DNA of 64,000 nucleotides from Sphingobacterium populi (GCF_001586775.1 NZ_LQXS01000001.1:496001-560000); one strand, 5' to 3'. Counted from the stretch's first letter, positions 8,921 to 18,789 are shown. Program-made: numbers and translations. Notes: generated by a model not told the origin, from the sequence alone.

Positions 8921-9642
8921 GCATCTTACTCCAATTTCTCCTCGCTCATGTGTTGGGAGATTTCGTACTGCAACCCAAATCGCTGGTGGAAAAAAGGAAA
9001 GTGCACATTCAGTATTTGTTGTTGCACGTGGCTATACATACCATAGCTTTACTGCTTGTTTTCGCACAAACATTGACCATACACTGGCAGGGTATTCTAT
9101 TTATCGTGGCAACTCATCTGGCGATTGATAGTTTGAAGATATGGTATGAACAGAAGTGGCCCACGAAGCCTTTTAGAGCGTTTGTAATTGATCAATTGTT
9201 GCATTTGCTAATGATCGGTGTAGTGATGATTTTTTATTATCCTGCATATTTCCAGCAAGTTGAGCTATGGTCGCCTACAAACCTATTGTATTTACTGACA
9301 TTGCTTGTGCTACTATTTGTCACGCCAATTATTATGCGTGTCTTCTTCAGTAGGTGGGATCAGGAACAGGCTTTTATAGGGAAGAAGATGGAAACTTTGC
9401 TGGACGCTGGATTACTAATCGGGATTTTAGAGCGCCTAATGATTGTCATTTTTGTTCAACTGAATTTTCTGTCAGGCATTGGTTTCTTGCTTGCAGCAAA
9501 ATCCATATTTCGCTTTGGCGATTTAACTAATGCTAAAAACACCAAATTTACAGAGTATATCTTGCTAGGGACCTTTTTAAGTTTTGGGATTGCGATATTG
9601 CTTGGTGTCCTGCTTAAGTTTACGAGAGCGGCATTGGTGTGA
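8914..9642 (+). CDS. DUF3307 integral membrane protein
   Basis: A 242-residue polytopic membrane protein. The N-terminus LLQFLLAHVLGDFVLQP is the signature of DUF3307. About six to seven hydrophobic segments cover most of the length. The ATG at 8914 overlaps the end of satD (stop at 8918-8920), so translation is probably coupled; a TTG at 8890 in frame is less likely. Molecular function is unknown. SatD is the cytoplasmic partner by gene context. Confidence 0.8.
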   Translation: MLSILLQFLLAHVLGDFVLQPKSLVEKRKVHIQYLLLHVAIHTIALLLVFAQTLTIHWQGILFIVATHLAIDSLKIWYEQKWPTKPFRAFVIDQLLHLLMIGVVMIFYYPAYFQQVELWSPTNLLYLLTLLVLLFVTPIIMRVFFSRWDQEQAFIGKKMETLLDAGLLIGILERLMIVIFVQLNFLSGIGFLLAAKSIFRFGDLTNAKNTKFTEYILLGTFLSFGIAILLGVLLKFTRAALV

Positions 9643-9749
9643 CAGGAATAGCTTGTTGTATAGCATTAGATGTCGATAAGCGACTAACATATAAATAGTT
9701 GGTCTGTTTTTTGTATATTTCATCATGTAAATGTCAAAAACAGAATCAT

Positions 9750-10247
9750 ATGCGCATATTCATCTTATTCATCCTATCGATACAGGCGTATTTGTGCTAT
9801 GCACAAAAAGTTGATTTAAATGGTGTGAGAGAAAACTTTAACCAAGGTGTCAAAAACAGAGATCTTTGCGAAAAGTACCACACACATTTGCAGGAAGCTG
9901 CTAAGACACCCGTAGAAAAAGGTTACAAAGCCGCTTTTCACATGTTTATGGCGAAGCATACAGCCAATCCTATCAAGAAAATGAGCTATTTCAAGGATGC
10001 TAAAAAGATGCTTGAAGATGTAATTAAAGCAAATCCAAATGAAGTAGAATTGCGCTTTATCCGATTATGTATTCAATATTATTCTCCAAAATATCTCGGT
10101 TATCATAGTGAGGTGGAAAATGATAAAAAATTTGTGATGAATAATTTGCATAAACTCTCGGATAAGCAAGCCAAACAATTGATATACGATTATCTTGATG
10201 GTGCTAATATGTATACAGATAGGGAGTTGGCTTTGTTGGGGCGATAA
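9750..10247 (+). CDS. Secreted hypothetical protein, 165 residues
   Basis: The ATG at 9750 begins a clear signal peptide ending CYA-QK at about residue 19; an in-frame ATG at 9699 would put 17 polar residues before it and is less likely. The mature part is helical and lysine-rich. Sequences such as GYKAAFHMFMAKH and AKKMLEDVIKANPNEVELRFI look like TPR-type helical hairpins. I do not recognise a named family. It is likely periplasmic and monocistronic. Confidence 0.6.
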   Translation: MRIFILFILSIQAYLCYAQKVDLNGVRENFNQGVKNRDLCEKYHTHLQEAAKTPVEKGYKAAFHMFMAKHTANPIKKMSYFKDAKKMLEDVIKANPNEVELRFIRLCIQYYSPKYLGYHSEVENDKKFVMNNLHKLSDKQAKQLIYDYLDGANMYTDRELALLGR

Positions 10248-10361
10248 GAAAAGATCATTACTCAACCCCATGTGTGCAGCGACTACTCAGCTATCGGCGC
10301 TCAGCACAATTAAAATTGATGTTGAGAGGTGCCTTTTTTGTGAAATTCAACGATTAATTAG

Positions 10362-10393
10362 TTTGTTATTATAAATCAGAAGTTTTATCTTTG
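10362..10393 (+). promoter_or_regulatory. Promoter of rplU-rpmA
   Basis: TTTG at 10362-10365 and TATCTTTG at 10386-10393 are spaced 20 bases apart, a textbook Bacteroidota -33/-7 pair. The predicted leader to the rplU ATG is about 35 bases and AT-rich. Confidence 0.75.
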
Positions 10394-10432
10394 CCGATCA
10401 ATAAATACAATTAACAAATTAATTAAATAACA

Positions 10433-10744
10433 ATGTACGCAATAGTAAATATAGCAGGACAGCAATTCAAGGTTGCAAAAGACCAATATCTTTTCGTGCA
10501 CCGTTTGCAGGGAGATGAAGGCGCTAGTATTGAATTTGACAACATATTGTTAGCAGAAGACGGTGGTAAATTCACTGTAGGTACACCTAGTATTTCAGGT
10601 GCGAAAGTTTCAGCTACGATTTTGTCTCATTTGAAAGGTGATAAAGTAATCGTTTTCAAGAAAAAACGTCGTAAAGGCTACAAAAAGAAAAACGGTCACC
10701 GTCAAAGTTTTACAAAAATCCAGATCACTGGTATTAGTTTGTAA
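10433..10744 (+). CDS. rplU: 50S ribosomal protein L21
   Basis: A 103-residue L21 (bL21), a 23S rRNA-binding protein of the large subunit. The start MYAIVNIAGQQFKV and the basic tail FKKKRRKGYKKKNGHRQ with FTKIQITGI are diagnostic. It is co-transcribed with rpmA, which begins 75 bases downstream. Confidence 0.97.
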   Translation: MYAIVNIAGQQFKVAKDQYLFVHRLQGDEGASIEFDNILLAEDGGKFTVGTPSISGAKVSATILSHLKGDKVIVFKKKRRKGYKKKNGHRQSFTKIQITGISL

Positions 10745-10819
10745 GAAGAAGGGTCGTAAAGACTTAGATATTAATTGAATTTTTAATCTGACTTAACGTC
10801 ATAAATTAAGATATAAGAA

Positions 10820-11083
10820 ATGGCACACAAAAAAGGTGCAGGTAGTTCTAAGAACGGCCGTGAGTCACACAGTAAGAGACTAGGTATTAAAATTTTTGGT
10901 GGTCAACAAGCGATTGCTGGTAACATCATCGTTCGTCAGCGTGGTACAAAACACAATCCTGATGCTAACGTAGGTATCGGTAAAGACCACACATTGTATG
11001 CTTTAACTGCTGGAACAGTCGTTTTCCGCAAAAAAGCAAACGATAAATCATACGTTTCTGTAGTTCCTGCTGAGCAGAACTAA
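10820..11083 (+). CDS. rpmA: 50S ribosomal protein L27
   Basis: An 87-residue L27 (bL27), which reaches the peptidyl-transferase centre. The N-terminus [16 protein letters not shown] lacks the cleavable extension seen in Firmicutes and is followed by [10 protein letters not shown] and the conserved [12 protein letters not shown]. It is the second and last gene of the operon, followed by a strong terminator. Confidence 0.97.
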   Translation: MAHKKGAGSSKNGRESHSKRLGIKIFGGQQAIAGNIIVRQRGTKHNPDANVGIGKDHTLYALTAGTVVFRKKANDKSYVSVVPAEQN

Positions 11084-11100
11084 GGATACCTTAATTCATT

Positions 11101-11137
11101 AAAAAAGCCTCTTAACATATTGTTTAGAGGCTTTTTT
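11101..11137 (+). terminator. Rho-independent terminator after rpmA, probably bidirectional
   Basis: Arms AAAAAAGCCTCT (11101-11112) and AGAGGCTTTTTT (11126-11137) form a GC-containing stem ended by a T run. The A run on the left makes it work for the minus strand too, serving tyrA, whose stop is 88 bases away. Confidence 0.9.
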
Positions 11138-11224
11138 CTTTTTAGATACCTACTCTGCTACCTGATGCATTCGTAGGATTCTGTAAGTCGCTACTCGGTC
11201 GAAGCGATTAATTTTTATATAGTA

Positions 11225-12076
11225 TTATCGTATAATTCGTTTGATCTTGTTCGATCGTTTGATTAGCTTATGTAATGATTCATAATCTTCGCCTTCTAAA
11301 TGGGCGTAGATCTGTTGTAATTGCTTAATATGCTCTTCCAATACTTCTAGCACGTTATCTCTGTTTTGCTTTAAGATAGGAGTCCACATATCTGGCGACG
11401 ATTTGGCCAGCCGTACTGTCGATTCAAATCCAGAGCCAGCCAGTTCAAAAATCCTGCCCTGCGATTTTTCTTTTTGGAGCACCGTCAATGCTAATGCAAA
11501 GGATGTAATATGCGAAATATGAGATACGTAGGCTGTATGCATATCGTGCTCTTCGGCATTCATAAATACCGAACGCATCTCCAATTGTTCGCTGATTGCA
11601 TCCGCGATATCAAACGCATCTTCATCGGTTTTAAATGCTTCTACATAAACCATTACTTTACTTTTAAACAAATCTGGAATAGCGGCTTCGGGTCCCGAAT
11701 ATTCTGTTCCGGCCATCGGATGTGCTGCAATATAACGACCACGCTTAGGATGTTTTTCGATATGTTGTAGGATATTGATTTTTGTGGATCCCATGTCAAT
11801 TACGACTTGCTGTTCTACTCTGTCCAAGATATATGGAGCAAGCTGCATAATCGCATCAACAGGCACTGTCAAAATGATCACCTTGCATGTTTCAATGGCG
11901 GTGTCTAAGTCAATTATCTCATCTATTAATCCAAGTTGAAGCGCTTTTTTTTGATTGCTTTCGCTTTTATCCACTCCATAAATACGCGTAGCGAAATGAG
12001 TTTCACGAAGTCGCAAAGCAATAGATCCGCCAATAAGCCCAACGCCTACAATAGCTATATTCATATTATTTTTCAT
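11225..12076 (-). CDS. tyrA: Prephenate dehydrogenase
   Basis: A 283-residue NAD(P)-dependent enzyme converting prephenate to 4-hydroxyphenylpyruvate for tyrosine synthesis. The Rossmann motif GVGLIGGS is at residues 11-18, with VDKSE after the second strand. The segment GRYIAAHPMAGTEYSGP carries the conserved histidine of the prephenate dehydrogenase active site. No ACT or chorismate mutase domain is attached. It follows the aminotransferase gene by 12 bases, so the two form an operon. In related Bacteroidota this pair is often joined by pheA and a DAHP synthase-chorismate mutase gene; neither is adjacent here. Confidence 0.93.
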   Translation of the reverse strand: MKNNMNIAIVGVGLIGGSIALRLRETHFATRIYGVDKSESNQKKALQLGLIDEIIDLDTAIETCKVIILTVPVDAIMQLAPYILDRVEQQVVIDMGSTKINILQHIEKHPKRGRYIAAHPMAGTEYSGPEAAIPDLFKSKVMVYVEAFKTDEDAFDIADAISEQLEMRSVFMNAEEHDMHTAYVSHISHITSFALALTVLQKEKSQGRIFELAGSGFESTVRLAKSSPDMWTPILKQNRDNVLEVLEEHIKQLQQIYAHLEGEDYESLHKLIKRSNKIKRIIR

Positions 12077-12088
12077 AGTGATGATCGG

Positions 12089-13258
12089 CTAGCTATTCTT
12101 CAATAATGATTGTATTCTTTCGATAGCAAGATCGAAGGTTTCTGCTGTCGCGCATAAGCTTATGCGAATATACTGCGATCCGGCTTTGCCAAATATACCA
12201 CCAGGAGTGATGAATACGTTAGCGCCGTATAAAATATTGTCTGTCAATTGGTAAGAGTCTTTGTGTTTATCTGGTACTTTAGCCCATACAAACAGACCAA
12301 CTTGGTCTTTCTGGTAACTGCATTCTAGCAAATCCATGATCGCAAAAACTTTTTCTCGACGTTTTCGGTATGTGGCATTTAACTCATCGTACCAAGATTG
12401 ATCTAATGATAAGGCCTTGACTGCTGCCGCTTGAACTGGAAAAAACATTCCCGAATCCATATTCGATTTGAAGCGGAGTATCTCATCAATTCTTTGTCCC
12501 TCAGCTATGAGCATGCCCACACGCCATCCGGCCATGTTTACAGATTTGCTTAATGAATTTAGTTCTATAGCAATGTCCTTTGCGCCATCTATATGCATGA
12601 TACTCATCGGTTCATCGTTGAGTATAAAGCTGTATGGATTATCATGGCAGATTAGAATATTATGTTTTTTGCCGAAGGCAATAATGTCTTTGAAAAAAGC
12701 CCTTGTAGCTTTTGCTCCAGTAGGCATATGTGGGTAATTAATCCACATCATTTTGACGCCTTGCAATCCATCTTTTTCTAATGCTTGCAGATCAGGGAGC
12801 CAATTGTTGCTCTCTGATAACGTATACGGTACTGCTGTTGCTTCACTCAGTCGTACGGCCGAAGCATACGAAGGATATCCAGGATTTGGAATTAGGACTT
12901 TATCTCCAGCCTGTAAGTACGTCATGCAGATATGCATAATCCCTTCCTTTGAGCCCATTAAGGGCAGAACTTCTGTGGCCGAATCCAATTTTACATCATA
13001 AAAACGCTGATACCATTGGGCAATAGCTTCCCGCAAAATAGGACTGCCTTTGTAACTTTGATATCCATGCGTATTGTGAAAAGCGGAATGTTTAACCAGC
13101 TCCTCGACAACGGTCGGATGTGGTGGTAAATCTGGGCTACCTATTGCCAGATTAATGATGTCTTTGCCCGCCTTCCTTAAAGATTCTATTTCACGAAGCT
13201 TTTTCGAAAAATAGTACTCTTCTGTCTGTTCAAGGCGTTTTGCTACGGCTATTTGCAT
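12089..13258 (-). CDS. Class I/II PLP-dependent aminotransferase (aromatic pathway context)
   Basis: A 389-residue fold-type I aminotransferase. The PLP lysine is K238 in NSLSKSVNMAGWRVG, the pyridine-N aspartate is in CHDNPY (D206), and NLAIGSPDLPPHP and IPNPGYPSY are family blocks. Sequence style is that of LL-diaminopimelate/aspartate-like aminotransferases. Its position 12 bases before tyrA makes an aromatic aminotransferase role likely, but diaminopimelate synthesis cannot be excluded from sequence. Confidence 0.88.
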   Translation of the reverse strand: MQIAVAKRLEQTEEYYFSKKLREIESLRKAGKDIINLAIGSPDLPPHPTVVEELVKHSAFHNTHGYQSYKGSPILREAIAQWYQRFYDVKLDSATEVLPLMGSKEGIMHICMTYLQAGDKVLIPNPGYPSYASAVRLSEATAVPYTLSESNNWLPDLQALEKDGLQGVKMMWINYPHMPTGAKATRAFFKDIIAFGKKHNILICHDNPYSFILNDEPMSIMHIDGAKDIAIELNSLSKSVNMAGWRVGMLIAEGQRIDEILRFKSNMDSGMFFPVQAAAVKALSLDQSWYDELNATYRKRREKVFAIMDLLECSYQKDQVGLFVWAKVPDKHKDSYQLTDNILYGANVFITPGGIFGKAGSQYIRISLCATAETFDLAIERIQSLLKNS

Positions 13259-13463
13259 TTGTTTAATTTAATAATGTCTTTCTTAACTAGTACTGGAAGC
13301 ACGAATGTATTAATTTTTTGTGTTATTCCAGTACCGGTTTCGAATTGGTGATTGCTAGGATTTGGCAACAGTTTGACTATTCTTCTCTTTTGGTTAAATA
13401 TCAAAATAATGACACAATGTTGTTGCTATTCTCATAAAACCAATCCAGTAGGTCAATTTTTGC

Positions 13464-13471
13464 TACATTTG
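13464..13471 (+). promoter_or_regulatory. -7 promoter element of the ABC exporter gene
   Basis: TACATTTG matches TAnnTTTG and lies 17 bases before the ATG at 13489. Confidence 0.5.
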
Positions 13472-13488
13472 TATAATTAGAATACTGA

Positions 13489-15323
13489 ATGAAGACATAT
13501 TTTAGACTATTATCTTTTGCTAATCCCATTGCAAAATATGCTATACCGTACATACTATGTACGCTGATTACGGTCGTATTTGGTACGTTGAATTTAGCGT
13601 TGCTAGCGCCACTATTGCAGGTGTTGTTTAAAGGAACAGGGGACGAAAATCTGGTGCCACCCGAAGTGATTACCAGTCCCGACAAATTAACGGATATTGG
13701 TGGTTGGTTTACCTATTACGCTGACCGCTTGTATTATGATCTTGGTCCTTATGAGGCGCTAAAGTATGTGTGTATTGTTATCGTTATTTCGGTATTGATC
13801 AGTAATGTTTTCCGCTATTTCTCCCAACGGATTATGGAAAACCTACGTATTCATACCTTGTTGAACTTACGACGTGCCGTATTCGATAACGTAATGGGCT
13901 TGCATCTTGGGTATTTTACGAACCAGCGTAAAGGTGATGTGATTTCAAAAATAGCTTCAGATGTGCAGGTGGTACAGTTTTCAGTAACAGGAACATTGCA
14001 GGTGGCGTTTAAAGAACCGTTGCAATTAATTGCTTATATGATTGTGTTATTTGCATTTTCGTTCAAGTTGACGCTGTTTTCACTTATAGTTATTCCTGTT
14101 TCTGCATTTTTTATATCCAGAATTGTTAAAACTCTGAAGTCGCAAGCCGCTGAGGCACAGCAATCCTATGCGAACATGATTACCTATTTGGATGAAGCCT
14201 TGTCGGGTATTAAAATTATCAAATCCTTCAATGCCAATTTCTTTGTTCGCGATCGTTTTAATAAAGAGAATCACCGTTATGCTAATATTATGCGCAGAAT
14301 GGTACGTCGACAGCAAATGGGATCGCCTGTTTCCGAGTTGTTAGGCGTCGTAATGGTCGCTGTGATATTGATTTATGGCGGACAATTGGTGTTAAGTGGA
14401 TCGGGAGAGCTCGGAGCTTCAGAATTTATTGCTTATATCGGTATATTTTCTCAGGTGATGCGCCCAGCAAAAGCGCTTACAGACGCATTTAGTAGTGTGC
14501 ATAATGGGATTGCTGCAGGTGAACGTGTTTTAGCGTTGATCGATGAGAAGAATGAAGTGAAGGACGCGCCAAATGCTAGGCCAGTAAATGCTTTTACCAA
14601 AGGAATCACTTTTCAAAATGTTCACTTTGCCTACGGTGAGCACGAGGTATTGCGTGATATCACGCTAGATATTCCTAAAGGCGGTACTGTAGCTCTAGTA
14701 GGGCCATCTGGTGGTGGTAAATCGACCTTGGTAGATCTTATTCCAAGATTTATGGATGTTACCGGTGGCTCTATCCGCTTTGACGGTGTAGATTTGCGCG
14801 AACTGAAACAAGACGATTTACGCGCTATGATTGGCGTAGTTAACCAAGAATCTGTACTATTCAACGATACTATTTTCAACAACATCGCTTTTGCAAATAC
14901 AGATGCAACTCCAGAGCAAGTCGAGGCTGCAGCACGTATTGCAAATGCACATGAATTTATCCTGAAAACAGAAGACGGGTACAATACTAATATTGGGGAT
15001 CGCGGTTCTAAACTATCGGGCGGCAGCGCCAGCGTATTTGTATTGCTAGGGCAGTGCTCAAAAACCCACCAATCATGCTGTTGGATGAGGCCACATCTGC
15101 ATTGGATACGGAATCCGAAAAATTGGTACAAGATGCACTGTATAAATTGATGAAAAATCGTACAACTGTCGTAATTGCGCATAGATTGAGTACGATTCAC
15201 AATGCTGATAAGATTATTGTATTAGAGAACGGAGCTATTCAGGAGGTGGGTACACATATGGAATTGATTGCTAAAAACGGATTATACAACCGATTGATCG
15301 AAATGCAACAGTTTTCAAGTTAA
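13489..15323 (+). pseudogene. MsbA-type ABC exporter (frameshifted at the ABC signature)
   Basis: Frame-corrected length is about 611 residues: six membrane helices (ABC type I) followed by one nucleotide-binding domain, as in the lipid A/lipid flippase MsbA and related multidrug exporters. Walker A is VGPSGGGKSTLVDL, the signature begins KLSGG, and after the break Walker B is [12 protein letters not shown] with the H-loop VIAHRLST. At base 15024-15025 the expected GGC-CAG-CGC-CAG has lost one C, so LSGGQRQR reads LSGGSASV and the frame stops at 15150; the correct frame resumes and ends at 15323. Either a sequencing error or a recent null allele. Transported substrate is inferred as a lipid. 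Confidence 0.88.
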
Positions 15324-15342
15324 GACAATAGCAGTGAAAAGC

Positions 15343-15724
15343 ATGTGGAGTATAATAGGAAAGATGGTATTATTCACGCTATCTATTTTCCTTGTTTTTA
15401 TCTTTTGGATGTCGCCACGGTTAGGTGGCTTGATCGCGATTGGTAAGGATAAAATCGATTCGATCATATACCGGCTAACGTTTGATTACGATACCCCTGC
15501 CACCGTCAAGCTTCAGTATTCTGATGTGTCGCAAAACAAAGATTATATTTATTTACAAGAGCGCTATAATCTGGATAGTATCGTTTTGCCAACTATTGTA
15601 TAGAATAGAGTCGTATGATTCGAAAGAAGCCGAGCAACCGGCATACTTCCAAAAGATGATACGCCTCAATACGGCAATTTACACTCACGCTATACAAGAG
15701 TTCTATCCGTTGGTAAAACAATAA
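15343..15724 (+). pseudogene. Small membrane-anchored protein, apparently frameshifted
   Basis: The ATG at 15343 (or GTG at 15334) opens a protein with one N-terminal membrane helix (VLFTLSIFLVFIFW) and a periplasmic tail. The frame ends at 15603, but frame +2 continues with a convincing tail ending AIQEFYPLVKQ at 15724. Removing one T from the TTTT at 15584-15587 joins the two as LDSIVCQLLYRIESYDS, giving about 126 residues. The family is not recognised. It starts 20 bases after the ABC exporter stop, so it is in the same transcript. Confidence 0.5.
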
Positions 15725-15813
15725 TTCCCAAAAACTGTCTTAGCGGTGTTGTGATGCAGTTGTTATAAGGTCTTATATGCTGTTGGCACAACAATTTTTA
15801 GTGGATTTTTTGA

Positions 15814-15821
15814 TACATTTG
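15814..15821 (+). promoter_or_regulatory. -7 promoter element of the mqnE operon
   Basis: TACATTTG matches TAnnTTTG, 28 bases before the mqnE ATG. A purine-rich AGGAGAG follows at 15838-15844, a plausible ribosome-binding site. Confidence 0.55.
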
Positions 15822-15848
15822 TATCTGTTAGATATTTAGGAGAGTGGC

Positions 15849-17042
15849 ATGAACGCACAACAGAAACTAGATTTTTTGATCAATAACCCAAGGTTGGATT
15901 CTCAGCTCAAAGAGATCGCTATTAAGGTGCGTGATAGTGAGCGGATTAGTTTCGATGAGTGTGTATATTTGTATGAGCATGCCGAGTTGTCTTATCTCGG
16001 TGTATTAGCCAATCACATTCGGGAGGCGCGACATGGTGATGTCACCTATTTCAATAGAAACTTCCACATAGAACCTACGAATGTCTGCGTGTACGACTGC
16101 AAATTTTGCTCTTATTCACGAATGATCAAACAACGTGAAGAAGGCTGGGAGATGGATGTAGATGGTATGCTCGATATCGTTAAACGATACGACAATGAAC
16201 CCGTTACCGAGGTGCATATCACGGGTGGTGTGGTCCCTAAACAAAACCTAGCGTTTTATGCAGAATTCTTCAAAAAATGCAAAGCACATCGACCTGATTT
16301 ACACATCAAGGCACTCACTCCTGTAGAATATTATTATATCTTCAAAAAAGCAAAGCTATCGCACTATGATGGTATGAAGTATTTGAAGGAAGCCGGGTTG
16401 GATTCTATGCCTGGTGGAGGTGCAGAGATTTTTCATCCAGAAATACGGGAAAAGATCGCTCACGATAAATGTACGGCAGAGCAGTGGCTAGACATTCATG
16501 AACAGGCACACAAGCTAGGTATGCATACCAATGCAACGATGTTATATGGACATATTGAGCAGTATTGGCACCGAGTCGATCACATGGAACGATTGCGCCA
16601 ATTGCAAGATCGTACACAAGGATTCCAAACTTTTATCCCACTAAAATTCCGAAATAAAGACAATCAGATGGAACATCTCCCTGAAGTTTCTGTCATCGAA
16701 GATTTGCGGAACTACGCTATTGCTCGGATTTATATGGATAATTTTGCGCATATCAAAGCTTATTGGGCCATGATATCTCGCGATACCGCACAAATGTCAT
16801 TAAGTTTCGGAGTGGATGATATCGATGGTACATTGGACGATACGACAAAAATATACAGTATGGCTGGCGCAGAAGAACAAACTCCCGCTATGAGCACACA
16901 GGAGTTAGTAGAACTAATTCGGCATGTCGGTCGTCATCCAGTGGAACGTGACACCGTGTACAATGTGGTGACTGATTTTAAGGACGTGAATTTCGACAAG
17001 GAACCGAAGAAAAACTATTACGCATTACCGGTAGTAAATTAA
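15849..17042 (+). CDS. mqnE: Aminodeoxyfutalosine synthase MqnE
   Basis: A 397-residue radical SAM enzyme that adds the MqnA product to SAM-derived 5'-deoxyadenosine to give aminodeoxyfutalosine in the futalosine route to menaquinone. The [4Fe-4S] cysteines are C80-x3-C84-x2-C87 within NVCVYDCKFC, preceded by FHIEPTN. The block EVHITGGVVP and the full-length match to MqnE rather than MqnC support the call. It heads an operon with a histidine phosphatase and mqnA, so menaquinone is made here by the futalosine rather than the MenFDHCBE route, by inference. Confidence 0.93.
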   Translation: MNAQQKLDFLINNPRLDSQLKEIAIKVRDSERISFDECVYLYEHAELSYLGVLANHIREARHGDVTYFNRNFHIEPTNVCVYDCKFCSYSRMIKQREEGWEMDVDGMLDIVKRYDNEPVTEVHITGGVVPKQNLAFYAEFFKKCKAHRPDLHIKALTPVEYYYIFKKAKLSHYDGMKYLKEAGLDSMPGGGAEIFHPEIREKIAHDKCTAEQWLDIHEQAHKLGMHTNATMLYGHIEQYWHRVDHMERLRQLQDRTQGFQTFIPLKFRNKDNQMEHLPEVSVIEDLRNYAIARIYMDNFAHIKAYWAMISRDTAQMSLSFGVDDIDGTLDDTTKIYSMAGAEEQTPAMSTQELVELIRHVGRHPVERDTVYNVVTDFKDVNFDKEPKKNYYALPVVN

Positions 17043-17048
17043 AAGATA

Positions 17049-17677
17049 TTGAAGAAAACATTTTATTTTATACGACACGGACAAACGGATCTCAATCTGC
17101 AAGGTATTGTACAGGGAAGAGGAGTCAACTCACCTTTAAATGATACAGGCAGAAAACAAGCAGAAGCTTTCTATCAAGCCTACAAACATGTGCCATTTGA
17201 TAAGGTCTATACGTCAACTTTGCTTCGTACTCACGAGACCGTAGCAGCTTTCGTAGCATCTGGGATTCCAACAGAGCAACTTGAGGGTCTTGACGAAATA
17301 AGTTGGGGCATATACGAAGGGCGGGAGCAAGATGAATCGATTATGGCCGGCTTCAAAGCTTTGGTAGAGCAATGGCGAAATAATCTGCTAGACGTTGCTG
17401 TTGAAATGGTGAATCGCCCAACGCGCTAGTGAAAAGACAGCAAGAAGCCATGCAGTACATGTTATCGCAAAAAGGCGAAAACACGGTGCTTGTCTGCCTA
17501 CACGGACGCGCTTTGCGCATTTTACTGTGTCATCTTACAGAAATGGAAGTTTGCCAAATGGACGATTTTCCGCATACCAATACGGCACTTTATATCGTCG
17601 AATACGAAAACGGTAAATACAATATTGTCGATCATTACAACACGAAACATTTAGACGATTTAGAGATAGATGCCTGA
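17049..17677 (+). pseudogene. Histidine phosphatase (phosphoglycerate mutase family), frameshifted
   Basis: Frame-corrected length is about 209 residues. The N-terminus has the catalytic RHG box in FYFIRHGQTDLN, and the second half has CLHGRALRILLCHL with the second histidine. Translation from 17049 fails at the AAA of 17404-17406: adding one A restores VENGESPNALVKRQQEA, including the conserved GESP of the family. The first codon is TTG, 7 bases after the mqnE stop, with no ATG available. It overlaps mqnA by 8 bases, so it lies inside the menaquinone operon. No phosphatase step is known in the futalosine pathway, so its role there is open. Confidence 0.85.
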
Positions 17678-18395
17678 TAAAATACGGGTTGCAGTCGCTA
17701 CCTATACCAATACTTTACCATTCCTCAAAGGGTTGCAAACGTCATCAGCTATCTGTCGCGATGCCGAACTGTTAATGGATTATCCGAGTGCATGCGCTGA
17801 GAAAGTGATCCGTAACGAAGCTGACTTGGGCATAATACCAATCCAAGCATTACTTGATATTCCTAATTATCATATCCTTGGAGATTATTGTATTGGTAGT
17901 GATGGTGAAGTGGATTCCGTTTTCGTTTTTTCGAAAGTACCCATCGAGCAAGTAAAAGTTTTGCGTCTCGATCCGCAATCTAAAACGTCTAATGGCCTTG
18001 CGCGCATACTATTTAAATATCTCTGGCGTCAGGAGATTGATGTTGTTCTAGTTGGCGAAGCCGATGCAGAAGTGCTTATTGGCGATCGTACATTTGGGCA
18101 AAAGCAAGCACACGCTTACGCTTATGATCTAGGAGCATGCTGGAAGCAATTGACAGGTCTGCCATTTGCCTTCGCTGTGTGGGCAGCAAATAAGGAATTG
18201 CCTACGGCATTTGAAACTATATTTAACGATGCTTTGGCTCAAGGCTTGTCACAGTTGGATGAAGTTATTGCTAGCTTGCCCAAGCTGGCAAATTTTGATT
18301 TTGAGGATTACTTGAAAAATAAGCTGGATTTTAGACTTACCGATCAAAAACGCCAAGCGATCGATCGCTACTTGGAGCTATATCAGACTTTATAG
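17670..18395 (+). CDS. mqnA: Chorismate dehydratase MqnA
   Basis: A 241-residue MqnA/MqnD-superfamily protein with the fold of a periplasmic-type binding protein but no signal peptide. MqnA dehydrates chorismate to 3-enolpyruvyl-benzoate, the first step of the futalosine pathway. RVAVATYTNTLPFLKGL, LLMDYPSACAE and ADLGIIPIQAL are family blocks. The ATG overlaps the end of the phosphatase gene. Location downstream of mqnE favours MqnA over MqnD. Confidence 0.9.
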   Translation: MPDKIRVAVATYTNTLPFLKGLQTSSAICRDAELLMDYPSACAEKVIRNEADLGIIPIQALLDIPNYHILGDYCIGSDGEVDSVFVFSKVPIEQVKVLRLDPQSKTSNGLARILFKYLWRQEIDVVLVGEADAEVLIGDRTFGQKQAHAYAYDLGACWKQLTGLPFAFAVWAANKELPTAFETIFNDALAQGLSQLDEVIASLPKLANFDFEDYLKNKLDFRLTDQKRQAIDRYLELYQTL

Positions 18396-18411
18396 GCAGA
18401 ATACCGACCGC

Positions 18412-18789
18412 CTAAAGTATACTTAAAAAAATGCAAGCCCATCCGACGAGTAACAGTAGGCCGCCTAATGGCGTGATGGGTCCGAGAATTTTTAGTCCGT
18501 CGGCCTTCCAGTATTCTTTGAAGGAAAGTAGGTAAATGCTGCCAGAGAAAATAATAGTGCCATAGAAAATACCAAAAAAAGCCCATCTAGCTACTCGCAG
18601 ATCAAAATCGAGACCGAATCCAATAAGTAAAAGTGTAATGGCACTATACATTTGATATCGAACGCCGACTTCAAATGAAGCAACTTTTTCCTCCGAAAGA
18701 ATTTTCTTCAATGCATGAGCACCAAAGGCGCCAAAAACGATAGCTAGAAAGCCAAAAATGGCACCAGTGATTAATACTACTTTTTGCAT
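18412..18789 (-). CDS. DUF423 family membrane protein
   Basis: A 125-residue protein with four predicted membrane helices. The N-terminus GAIFGFLAIVFGAFGAHALK is the DUF423 (YgdD-type) signature. Function is unknown in the family. It is convergent with mqnA, 16 bases away, and monocistronic. Confidence 0.88.
   Translation of the reverse strand: MQKVVLITGAIFGFLAIVFGAFGAHALKKILSEEKVASFEVGVRYQMYSAITLLLIGFGLDFDLRVARWAFFGIFYGTIIFSGSIYLLSFKEYWKADGLKILGPITPLGGLLLLVGWACIFLSIL

Noticed and set aside
15010..15040. Programmed frameshifting as the explanation for the split ABC exporter
   Set aside because: No slippery heptamer or downstream pseudoknot is apparent, and the same type of break appears in four unrelated genes.
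14631..15200. 189-codon minus-strand ORF
   Set aside because: Antisense to the nucleotide-binding domain of the ABC exporter; it spans the frameshift only by chance.
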